A DNA stretch of 6,016 nucleotides from Halorhodospira sp. (GTDB lineage: Bacteria; Pseudomonadota; Gammaproteobacteria; Nitrococcales; Halorhodospiraceae): the NCBI GenBank assembly GCA_007127935.1, contig SKYL01000080.1:1-6016 (forward strand), given 5' to 3'. The position numbers and the translations under genes were made by a program. Positions within the stretch are counted from its first letter, which is position 1. Each line of letters begins with the position of its first letter. Shown here one piece after another: positions 1 through 6,016 of this stretch. The notes under the pieces were generated by a model. The model ran no database searches and was not told where the DNA came from. It was given only the letters and a program-made list of their open reading frames with translations.

Positions 1-455
<455 letters not shown>

Positions 456-499
456 CGCAAGCAGCCGGGTTTGCGCCTGCCCTGATGGGGCGGCCCCGT

Positions 500-1225
500 T
501 CAGATCTCTCCCGCCGCGCCCCCCAGCAGCGCCAACGCCACCACCGCGGCGGTCTCGGTGCGCAGAATCCGCGGTCCCGCCGCCACCGGCGTGCAGCCGT
601 GCGCCTGGGCGGCGGCGATCTCCGTCTCACTCCAGCCGCCCTCCGGCCCGACCAAGAGCGCCGTGGGTGAGACCGGGCGCACCGCGCCGAGGCGCTGTTC
701 ACCGCCGGGGGCCAGGATGAGCCGGGTGGCGCACGGCGCCAGCGCGGGCCAGACCCGGTCCAGGGGAAGCGGCACGGCCACCTCCGGGACGGTGTTCCTG
801 CCGCACTGTTCGCAGGCGCTGACGGCGACGGCCTGCCAGTGGCGTCGCCGGCGTTCTGCCCGTTCGGCATCGTTTAGCCGGACCACGGTCCGTTCGGAGA
901 GGACCGGTACGATGTGGGTGACGCCCAGTTCGGTGGCCTTTTCCACCGCCGTGTCCATGCGGTCTCCCTTGCCCACGGCTTGAAAGAGATGCACGGCCAG
1001 CGCGGCTTCCCGTTCCACCGGGTGGTGGGGGCCGACATGCACGGTGACCCGGCGGCGCTCCACCGCGGTCACCTCGCCGGCGTACTCCCCGCCGCTGCCG
1101 TCGAAGAGGGTTACGGGGCGCCCGGCGGTCAGGCGCAGGGCCCGGGCGTGGGCCGCCGCCGCCGGGGCGAGCTCAATGCGGGTGTCTGCCGAGAGCGGCC
1201 CGGGGATGTGGAGTCGCGGATGCAT
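500..1225 (-). CDS. rsmE: 16S rRNA (uracil-1498-N3)-methyltransferase RsmE
   Basis: This 241-residue protein is a SPOUT-fold (trefoil-knot) methyltransferase. The family uses S-adenosylmethionine to methylate N3 of U1498 in helix 44 of 16S rRNA within the 30S subunit. The N-terminal R-L-H-I-P-G-P-L segment (4-11) and following region fit the PUA-like RNA-binding domain. The SPOUT part carries K-G-D-R-M-D (86-91), K-A-T-E-L-G-V (96-102), E-Q-C-G-R (139-143), V-G-P-E-G-G-W-S (192-199) and G-P-R-I-L-R-T-E-T-A (217-226), the last two forming the knot and SAM pocket. Length matches the family (about 240). The ATG at 1223-1225 is the only sensible start because the conserved N-terminus begins right there, but no convincing Shine-Dalgarno precedes it on this strand. 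The gene converges on the receiver gene (44 bp apart) and diverges from ppa. Confidence 0.96.
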   Translation of the reverse strand: MHPRLHIPGPLSADTRIELAPAAAAHARALRLTAGRPVTLFDGSGGEYAGEVTAVERRRVTVHVGPHHPVEREAALAVHLFQAVGKGDRMDTAVEKATELGVTHIVPVLSERTVVRLNDAERAERRRRHWQAVAVSACEQCGRNTVPEVAVPLPLDRVWPALAPCATRLILAPGGEQRLGAVRPVSPTALLVGPEGGWSETEIAAAQAHGCTPVAAGPRILRTETAAVVALALLGGAAGEI

Positions 1226-1290
1226 GGTCTATAGAAGGGAAGTACACTTGCCCGCCCTGAAAACAGCGAAACTGAGGAGATCAACCGGTT
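1226..1290. promoter_or_regulatory. Divergent rsmE/ppa intergenic region with possible -10 palindrome
   Basis: These 65 bp separate the two start codons and must hold at least the ppa translation signal. A GAGGAG Shine-Dalgarno lies at 1274-1279, 11 bases before the ppa ATG. The palindrome TCTATAGA at 1228-1235 contains a TATAGA -10-like hexamer on each strand. On the plus strand (1230-1235) it could serve ppa, with a leader of roughly 50 bases. On the minus strand it lies too close to the rsmE ATG unless that transcript is nearly leaderless. No good -35 accompanies either one. Promoter assignment is weak; the ppa Shine-Dalgarno is solid. Confidence 0.35.
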
Positions 1291-1839
1291 ATGAACCTGG
1301 ATCGTATCAACTCCGGCGAGGATGTGCCCAACGACTTCAATGTGATCATCGAGGTTCCGTCGCACAGCGACCCGGTGAAGTACGAGATGGACAAGGAGAC
1401 CGGGGCGATGTTCGTCGACCGCTTCATGAGCACCGCCATGCACTACCCTTACAACTATGGGTACATCCCCCACACGCTGTCGCCGGACGGAGATCCGGTC
1501 GACGTCATGGTCATTACACCGGTGCCGCTGATCACCGGGTCGGTGGTGCGCTGCCGTCCCATCGGTGTGCTGAAGATGACTGACGAGGCCGGCGATGACG
1601 CCAAGGTGCTGGCCGTCCCCATCGACAAGGTCTGCTCGTTCTACAGCAAGATCCACGACTTCCGTGATCTCCACGACAAGGAATTGCAGCAACTCGCCCA
1701 CTTCTTCGAGCACTACAAGGATCTGGATGAGGGCAAGTGGGTCCGGGTCGCCGGCTGGGGCGGTGTCGACGAGGCCAAGCAGGAGATCCTGGGCGGCGTG
1801 AAGATGTACGCCGAGGCCGAGGAGAAGCCCAATTTCTGA
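1291..1839 (+). CDS. ppa: Inorganic pyrophosphatase, family I (soluble)
   Basis: This 182-residue cytoplasmic enzyme hydrolyses pyrophosphate to two phosphates with Mg2+, which pulls nucleic acid, protein and lipid synthesis forward. The family I signature D-G-D-P-V-D-V spans 66-72. The active-site set known from E. coli Ppa is present with a one-residue offset: E21, K30, E32, R44, Y52, Y56, D66, D68, D71, D98, D103, K105, Y142 and K143. Nothing catalytic is missing and the length is normal (E. coli about 175). The ATG at 1291 is chosen because it is preceded by GAGGAG at 1274-1279 and gives the usual N-terminus. The M42 peptidase gene follows 48 bp downstream on the same strand and is probably cotranscribed. 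No Pho box was seen in front of ppa, so constitutive expression is the default expectation. Confidence 0.98.
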   Translation: MNLDRINSGEDVPNDFNVIIEVPSHSDPVKYEMDKETGAMFVDRFMSTAMHYPYNYGYIPHTLSPDGDPVDVMVITPVPLITGSVVRCRPIGVLKMTDEAGDDAKVLAVPIDKVCSFYSKIHDFRDLHDKELQQLAHFFEHYKDLDEGKWVRVAGWGGVDEAKQEILGGVKMYAEAEEKPNF

Positions 1840-1887
1840 ACGGGGGGTTTATGGCTCTTCGAGTTTCCCGAAAGGAGAGAGACCGGT

Positions 1888-3147
1888 ATGACCGCAAAAG
1901 AGAAGCCGTGGCGCCGGCCAATGCCGGACGACCAGTTCGCGCGGATGCGTGAGATCTTGGCGGCGCCGAGCCCCATCGGCCTGGAAGGGGCGATGACCTA
2001 CGGCGTGTTGAAGCCGTACTTCGAGTCGTTCGCCCCCAAGGGGTGGGCGGTCCACCAGTTCCAGGGCCACGCCGGCATCGTCCTCGACACCCATCCCGGG
2101 GACGACGAGCGGTTCAAGGCGATGGTGGTGGGCCACGCCGACAAGATCCGCATGCAGGTCCGCCATATCGGGGAGGACGGCAAGGTCTGGGTCGACAGCG
2201 ACTCTTTCCTGCCGATGACCCTGGTCGGTCACGAGGTGGTGATCTTCAGCGAGGACCCCGAGGTGCCCGGCAGCTATCGCCGGCTGGAGGGTGGCACCGT
2301 GGAGGCCCTGGGGGCGATCCACTTCGCCGAGCAGCCCCTGCGCACGGGCGAGAAGGGGATCAAAAAGGAACAGCTTTACGTGGAACTCCAGATCCACGGA
2401 AAGAACAAGAAGAAGCAGGTGGAAAAACTGGGCGTGCGCCCCGGTGATTCCATCATCCTGAACCGGCCCATCCGCCGTGGTTTCGGCCCCGACACCTTCT
2501 ACGGCGCCTACCTCGACAACGGCCTCGGCTGCTTCACCGCCGCCGAGGCGGCGCGGATCATCGCCGAGGCCGGCGGCCCCGACAACGTGCGCATGCTCTT
2601 CGCCATCGCCACCTACGAGGAGATCGGCCGCTTCGGCAGCCGCGTGTTGGCCGGGGAACTGCGCCCCGACGCCATCATCGCCGTCGACGTCAACCACGAC
2701 TACGTGGCCGCACCGGGGGTCGGCGACAAGCGGTTCAGCCCGCTGGAGATGGGGCAGGGCTTCACCGTGACCACCGGGTCGGTGGCCAGCGAGCAACTCA
2801 ACAGCCTGTTCCAGCAGGTCGCCCGGGAGCGGGATATCCCGTGCCAGCGCGACGTTCGCGGCGCCGACACCGGCACCGACGGCATGGCCGGCGTGCTGGC
2901 GGCGGTGGACTGCGTCGCCGCGTCGGTGGGCTTCCCGATCCGCAACATGCACACCATCTCCGAGGCCGGCCATACCGGAGACGTCCTCGCCGCGATCCAC
3001 GCCGTGGCCGCCACGCTGCAGGCCCTGGACGCCCGGGACGACGGTCGTGGCTCGCTGCGGAACCACTTCCGCGACCACCACCCGCGCCTCGACCAGGCCG
3101 CCCCGCTGGCGCACCAAGGCGGATCGGAGGAGAAGAAAAAGAAGTAG
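1888..3147 (+). CDS. M42-family (glutamyl aminopeptidase/deblocking-type) metallopeptidase, divergent
   Basis: This 419-residue protein has the layout of family M42, cytosolic dinuclear-metal aminopeptidases that usually form dodecameric shells. The expected metal and catalytic residues are recognisable: H83 in V-G-H-A-D-K-I, D210 in Y-L-D-N-G-L-G, E244/E245 in T-Y-E-E-I-G, D267 in I-A-V-D-V, and H355 in N-M-H-T-I-S-E. The G-T-D-G-M-A motif (329-334) fits the M42 substrate-pocket region. Residues 84-175 would hold the inserted PDZ-like domain. Unlike typical members, the first motif reads D-K-I-R rather than D-E-I-G, and the bridging Asp is followed by N-G-L instead of D-R-V. There is no signal peptide. 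The last 35 or so residues are hydrophilic and end in E-E-K-K-K-K. ATG 1888 has GGAG at 1874-1877, 10 bases upstream. Family membership is confident; substrate is unknown. The M42 subfamily linked to N-acetylglutaminylglutamine amide synthesis is a possibility, but its partner genes are not in this window. Confidence 0.85.
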   Translation: MTAKEKPWRRPMPDDQFARMREILAAPSPIGLEGAMTYGVLKPYFESFAPKGWAVHQFQGHAGIVLDTHPGDDERFKAMVVGHADKIRMQVRHIGEDGKVWVDSDSFLPMTLVGHEVVIFSEDPEVPGSYRRLEGGTVEALGAIHFAEQPLRTGEKGIKKEQLYVELQIHGKNKKKQVEKLGVRPGDSIILNRPIRRGFGPDTFYGAYLDNGLGCFTAAEAARIIAEAGGPDNVRMLFAIATYEEIGRFGSRVLAGELRPDAIIAVDVNHDYVAAPGVGDKRFSPLEMGQGFTVTTGSVASEQLNSLFQQVARERDIPCQRDVRGADTGTDGMAGVLAAVDCVAASVGFPIRNMHTISEAGHTGDVLAAIHAVAATLQALDARDDGRGSLRNHFRDHHPRLDQAAPLAHQGGSEEKKKK

Positions 3148-3186
3148 CGACCGCATCGCAATGACGGGGGGCGTTAACTGGAGGGT

Positions 3187-3204
3187 GTTTCATTAAGCTG
3201 TAAC
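3187..3204 (+). promoter_or_regulatory. Pho box (PhoB operator) upstream of phoB
   Basis: The 18-mer GTTTCATTAAGCTGTAAC matches the classical Pho box (two CTGTCAT-like direct half-sites 11 bp apart) at 13 of 18 positions by eye. The half-sites are GTTTCAT (3187-3193) and CTGTAAC (3198-3204). It stands exactly 10 bp before a -10 hexamer, the spacing known for PhoB-activated promoters where the box replaces the -35. Its place directly before phoB implies positive autoregulation of phoBR. Confidence 0.75.
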
Positions 3205-3214
3205 AATCTTGCGG

Positions 3215-3220
3215 TCTAAT
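3215..3220 (+). promoter_or_regulatory. -10 element of the phoB promoter
   Basis: TCTAAT matches TATAAT at five of six positions and lies 10 bp beyond the Pho box. Transcription would begin near 3227, giving a leader of about 23 bases. That leader includes the Shine-Dalgarno-like GGAAGGGG at 3239-3246, just before the phoB ATG at 3250. No sigma70 -35 is seen at the expected position, as is typical for activator-dependent Pho promoters. Confidence 0.65.
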
Positions 3221-3249
3221 CGCGGGCGTCAGGTCACCGGAAGGGGTTT

Positions 3250-3939
3250 ATGGCTACGACGGTGCTGCTGGTCGAAGACGACGCCGCCATTCGCGAGATG
3301 CTCCGCCCGCCGCTGCGCAAGGCCGGTTTCGACGTGGTCGAAGCGGCCGATGTGCAGGAGGCGCGGCGGGCCGTTCTGGAGCATCCCCCCGACCTCATCC
3401 TGCTCGACTGGATGCTCCCCGATGTCAGCGGCATCGACTGGGCGCGGTCCCTGAAACGGGAGCCGCTGACCAAGGAGATCCCGGTGATCATGCTCACCGC
3501 CCGCGGCGAGGAGGAGGACCGGGTCAAGGGGCTCGACGCCGGCGCCGACGACTACGTCACCAAGCCGTTCTCGCCGCGCGAGCTGGTGGCGCGGATGAAG
3601 GCGGTGCTCCGCCGCACCGCCCCCCACGCCGGCGATGAGGCGGTGGAGACGGCGGGCCTGCGCATCGACCCGGTGAGCCACCGGGTCACCGGAAACGGCC
3701 AACCGATCAAGATCGGCCCCACCGAGTACAACCTGCTGCTCTTCCTGATGACCCACCCCGACCGGGTCTTCACCCGGGGGCAGTTGCTCGACCACGTATG
3801 GGGCACCAACGTCTATGTCGAGGAGCGGACCGTGGACGTGCATATCCGCCGTCTCCGCAAGACGCTGGAACCCACCGGCCACGAGTATCTGGTGCAGACC
3901 GTGCGCGGAGCCGGATACCGCTTCTCCGCAGAGCCGTAA
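3250..3939 (+). CDS. phoB: Phosphate regulon response regulator PhoB (OmpR/PhoB family)
   Basis: This 229-residue cytoplasmic transcription factor is activated by PhoR when phosphate is scarce. It binds Pho boxes as a dimer to recruit sigma70 RNA polymerase. The receiver (about 1-122) has the acidic cluster E9-D10-D11, phospho-acceptor D53 in L-L-D-W-M-L-P, T83 in M-L-T-A-R-G, and Y102 and K105 in D-Y-V-T-K-P-F. The winged-helix domain (about 130-229) holds G-P-T-E-Y-N-L-L, the recognition-helix region V-W-G-T-N-V-Y-V-E-E-R-T-V-D-V-H-I-R-R-L-R-K, and the wing V-R-G-A-G-Y-R-F. Length equals E. coli PhoB (229) and these motifs are nearly the same, which separates it from other OmpR-family regulators. 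ATG 3250 has a purine-rich site at 3239-3246. phoR starts 21 bp after the stop, so the two form an operon behind an autoregulatory Pho box. Confidence 0.98.
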   Translation: MATTVLLVEDDAAIREMLRPPLRKAGFDVVEAADVQEARRAVLEHPPDLILLDWMLPDVSGIDWARSLKREPLTKEIPVIMLTARGEEEDRVKGLDAGADDYVTKPFSPRELVARMKAVLRRTAPHAGDEAVETAGLRIDPVSHRVTGNGQPIKIGPTEYNLLLFLMTHPDRVFTRGQLLDHVWGTNVYVEERTVDVHIRRLRKTLEPTGHEYLVQTVRGAGYRFSAEP

Positions 3940-3960
3940 CGGCCGGGACAGGGAGGTCGT

Positions 3961-5364
3961 GTGCCGCCTTTGAACCCCTGGCCCCGTCTGCTGCGCCGCT
4001 ACGCCGCCCTGGCGGTGCCGGTGGTGCTGGCCGGCTGGTTCACCGGTCGGCTCCTGGAGTGGGTGCTGGCGGCGGTGCTGGCCGCGACGCTTTGGCACCT
4101 TTACAACCTGGCGCGGATGGAGCGCTGGCTGCGCCTGGAACGCAAGCTCGACCCGCCGCTTTCCCGCGGCCTGTGGGGCGAGGTCTTCGATGGCCTCTAC
4201 CGTCAACGTAAGCGCCAGCGGGCGCGCCAGAAGAAGCTGCGCCAACTGCTGCGCCGCTACCGCGACTCGGCGAAGGCGATGCCCGACGCCACGGTGGTGC
4301 TCCGCCGGAACTACCGTGTGGAGTGGTGGAACGATGCCGCCAGTGCCCTCCTGGGTCTGAACTGGCCGGCGGACGAGGGGCAGCGGATCACCAACATCTA
4401 CCGCCACCCGGAGTTCGTCGCGTTCATGGAGCGGCCGGAACGCAGCCACGGCACCGCCGTCCTGCCGTCGCCGGTGAACGAGCACCTGCACTTGGAGATC
4501 CGGCTGGTCCCCTACGGGGAGAAGCAGTACCTGCTCTTGGCGCGGGACGTGACCCACCTGGTGCACCTGGAGACCATGCGCCGGGACTTCGTCGCCAATG
4601 TCTCCCATGAGTTACGTACCCCACTGACCGTCATCTACGGCGTCTCCGAGACTTTGGAAGATGAACTGGGGGACCACCCGGAACTGACCGACTCGGTCCG
4701 CCTGTTGCGGGAGCAGGCCCAGCGGATGAAGCTGCTGGTGGAAGACCTGCTCCTGCTCTCCCGGCTGGAGAAGGCGGCCGAACCGGACTTCGACGAGCCG
4801 GTGGAGGTGGTCCGTCTGCTGGAGCAGTTGGTGGAAGAGGGCGGCGTGCTCTCCGGGGAGGCGGGCCACGCGCTCTCCCTGGAGGCCGAGCCGGGGTGGC
4901 TTCTCGCCGGCAACGAGGGGGAGTTGCGCAGCGCCTTCGCCAATCTGATCGGCAACGCCGTCAAGTACACCCCGCCGGGGGGGCGCATTGCCGTGCGTTG
5001 GCGGGTCGACCCGGCGGGCGGCCACTTCGAGGTGGCCGACAACGGCCCGGGGATCGCCGGCCACCACCTGCCCCGGCTCACCGAGCGCTTCTACCGGGTC
5101 GACGACGGCCGCACCGCCGGGCGGGGCGGCACCGGGCTCGGTCTGGCCATCGTGAAGCACGTCATGGTTCGCCACGGGGGGGAGTTGGTGATCCAGAGCG
5201 CGTTGGAGCGCGGCAGCACCTTCCGCTGCCGTTTCCCGCGGGAGCGGTTGCTCCCCGCTGTCACCGATCCGTCACGGAACCATCAACACGGTGTAAGCGG
5301 CCCCCCCGATACTTGCCGCCAAGGACCCGCCGAGACCGGTGGTCCTCCAACCGCAAGCCACTGA
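3961..5364 (+). CDS. phoR: Phosphate regulon sensor histidine kinase PhoR, with C-terminal extension
   Basis: This 467-residue inner-membrane kinase/phosphatase phosphorylates PhoB under Pi limitation, with input from the Pst transporter. Two hydrophobic segments (about 12-30 and 32-50) have almost no periplasmic loop between them, as in E. coli PhoR. A basic cytoplasmic linker (about 53-104) is followed by a PAS domain (about 105-198), then the HisKA H-box F-V-A-N-V-S-H-E-L-R-T-P-L with phospho-acceptor H216. The ATPase domain shows the N-box around N328/N332, D-N-G-P-G-I (360-365), E-R-F-Y-R-V-D (375-381) and G-R-G-G-T-G-L-G-L (387-395). The GTG start at 3961 lies only 3 bases after GGAGGT (3952-3957). 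TTG at 3970, in frame and 12 bases from it, is an alternative start. The catalytic domain ends near residue 430; the last 37 or so residues are polar, Pro/Gly-rich and unlike the family, and their DNA carries the pstS Pho box. Confidence 0.96.
   Translation: MPPLNPWPRLLRRYAALAVPVVLAGWFTGRLLEWVLAAVLAATLWHLYNLARMERWLRLERKLDPPLSRGLWGEVFDGLYRQRKRQRARQKKLRQLLRRYRDSAKAMPDATVVLRRNYRVEWWNDAASALLGLNWPADEGQRITNIYRHPEFVAFMERPERSHGTAVLPSPVNEHLHLEIRLVPYGEKQYLLLARDVTHLVHLETMRRDFVANVSHELRTPLTVIYGVSETLEDELGDHPELTDSVRLLREQAQRMKLLVEDLLLLSRLEKAAEPDFDEPVEVVRLLEQLVEEGGVLSGEAGHALSLEAEPGWLLAGNEGELRSAFANLIGNAVKYTPPGGRIAVRWRVDPAGGHFEVADNGPGIAGHHLPRLTERFYRVDDGRTAGRGGTGLGLAIVKHVMVRHGGELVIQSALERGSTFRCRFPRERLLPAVTDPSRNHQHGVSGPPDTCRQGPAETGGPPTASH
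5258..5275 (+). promoter_or_regulatory. Pho box for pstS, inside the 3' end of phoR
   Basis: The 18-mer CTGTCACCGATCCGTCAC contains two direct half-sites, CTGTCAC and CCGTCAC, 11 bp apart. By eye it agrees with the classical Pho box at 14 of 18 positions. A weaker third half-site, CCATCAA (5280-5286), continues the 11-bp phase. No -10 stands at the ideal 10-bp distance; the best nearby candidate is TGTAAG at 5292-5297 (4 of 6 matches). The site is about 100 bp before the pstS start and is still within phoR coding sequence. Confidence 0.72.
5322..5346 (+). other. Inverted repeat (hairpin) in the predicted pstS leader
   Basis: AGGACC (5322-5327) pairs with GGTCCT (5341-5346). With C5328 bulged, GCC (5329-5331) can add three more pairs with GGT (5338-5340), including one G-U, leaving a 6-base loop. 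No T-run follows, so it does not look like an intrinsic terminator. It would lie in the 5' leader of a pstS transcript started near the Pho box, about 30 bases before the ATG, and it also codes for the end of PhoR. A role in mRNA stability or translation is speculative. Confidence 0.35.
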
Positions 5365-5378
5365 TGGAGTCTTTATCC

Positions 5379-6016
5379 ATGTTCATGCGACAACAGATCA
5401 TCGGCCTGACCGCCGCCGGCGCCCTTGCCCTCGGCGGAGTGTTGGGCGCCGCCGAGGTCGACCCGAACCTGAAGCCCTACGAGCGGGTCAGCGGCATCTC
5501 CGGCAACCTGACCAGCATCGGCTCCGACACCCTCAACAACCTGATGGCGCTGTGGGCCGAGGAGTTCCAGGGCTTCTACCCTAACGTCAACATCCAGATC
5601 CAGGGGGCCGGCACCTCCACGGCGCCGCCGGCGCTGGTGGAAGGCACCGCCAACTTCGGCCCGATGAGCCGGATGCCGCGGGACAGCGAACAGGCCGCCT
5701 TCGAGCAGCGCCACGGCTACCCGATGACCATGGTGCCGGTGGCCATCGACACCATCGCGGTCTTCGTCAACCGCGACAACCCGATCGAGGGGCTGACCAT
5801 CGCCCAGGTGGACGCGATCTTCTCCGCCACGCGGCGGTGCGGTTACCACGAGGACGTCACCCGTTGGGGCCAGGTGGGGCTGACCGGGGGATGGGCCAAC
5901 CGCGACTTCACCCTCTACAGCCGCAACGCCGTCTCCGGCACCTACGGCTTCTTCCGCCAGCACGCGCTGTGCGACGGCGACTTCAGGGACACCATCAATG
6001 AGCAGCCCGGTTCCGC
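5379..6016 (+). CDS. pstS: Phosphate ABC transporter periplasmic substrate-binding protein PstS (3' end outside window)
   Basis: The frame from ATG 5379 stays open to the window edge, giving 212 complete codons. The protein captures inorganic phosphate in the periplasm and delivers it to PstCAB. Residues 1-25 look like a Sec signal peptide (R4, hydrophobic core 7-23, small residues G-A-A before E-V-D). The mature part has S-I-G-S-D-T (46-51), G-A-G-T-S-T-A-P (77-84), G-P-M-S-R (94-98) and S-R-N-A-V-S-G-T-Y (181-189). These correspond to the loops whose Ser, Thr, Asp and Arg side chains and main-chain amides hold phosphate. The pattern recalls the Pseudomonas-type PstS rather than E. coli PstS. 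C154 and C198 could form a disulfide. GGAG at 5366-5369, immediately after the phoR stop, lies 9 bases before ATG; a second in-frame ATG is at 5385. A Pho box at 5258-5275 predicts induction by phosphate starvation. Confidence 0.93.
   Translation, partial: MFMRQQIIGLTAAGALALGGVLGAAEVDPNLKPYERVSGISGNLTSIGSDTLNNLMALWAEEFQGFYPNVNIQIQGAGTSTAPPALVEGTANFGPMSRMPRDSEQAAFEQRHGYPMTMVPVAIDTIAVFVNRDNPIEGLTIAQVDAIFSATRRCGYHEDVTRWGQVGLTGGWANRDFTLYSRNAVSGTYGFFRQHALCDGDFRDTINEQPGS

Noticed and set aside
456..499. Intrinsic terminator between the receiver gene and rsmE
   Set aside because: Only short stems are seen (CGCAA/TTGCG with a 10-base loop; GGGG/CCCC at 487-497) and no T-run in either direction, so I could not support a terminator.
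1129..1713. 194-codon open frame on the minus strand across ppa
   Set aside because: Shadow of ppa, whose complete active site is on the plus strand.
1849..3156. 435-codon open frame on the minus strand opposite the M42 gene
   Set aside because: It is a high-GC shadow frame: Val/His/Gly/Arg-rich with no recognisable domain, while the opposite strand encodes a protein with intact catalytic motifs and a good ribosome binding site.
3148..3186. Terminator after the M42 gene
   Set aside because: The best stem is 4 bp (GCGA/TCGC) with no T-tract, which is not enough to call.
3229..4608. 459-codon open frame on the minus strand opposite phoB and phoR
   Set aside because: It spans two unmistakable genes on the other strand and has typical shadow composition with no motif.

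Overview
This is a compact, GC-rich bacterial chromosomal segment. The PhoB, PhoR, PstS, Ppa and RsmE sequences all look gammaproteobacterial. PhoB and PhoR follow my memory of the E. coli proteins almost motif for motif, and PstS resembles the Pseudomonas-type protein. The GC bias and acidic proteins would fit a Halorhodospira/Alkalilimnicola-like (Ectothiorhodospiraceae) organism, but that placement is inference.

Layout. Bases 1-455 (+) are the 3' end of a larger gene: a (Glu-Pro)n linker encoded by a perfect CAGAGC hexamer array, then a receiver domain. Bases 500-1225 (-) encode the 16S rRNA methyltransferase RsmE, convergent with that gene. A 65-bp divergent spacer leads into ppa (1291-1839, +), inorganic pyrophosphatase. 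A well-spaced M42-family metallopeptidase follows at 1888-3147. After a 102-bp spacer carrying a Pho box and a good -10 come phoB (3250-3939) and phoR (3961-5364). A second Pho box lies inside the 3' end of phoR. It precedes pstS (5379 to the window edge), which is cut off by the right end of the window.

How the genes work together. The right half is a phosphate-starvation module. PhoR senses Pi status together with the Pst transporter and phosphorylates PhoB. PhoB-P is predicted to bind upstream of phoB itself (autoregulation) and upstream of pstS (high-affinity Pi uptake). Ppa next door recycles pyrophosphate to Pi, so the segment has a loose phosphate theme, although no Pho box was seen before ppa. 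RsmE, the peptidase and the receiver-domain protein have no evident link to phosphate.

Most of the window is ordinary core genome and I do not see a new multi-gene system. The points most worth a second look are the in-frame hexamer array, the receiver that lacks the usual lysine, the phoR tail that doubles as the pstS control region, and the divergent M42 protein.
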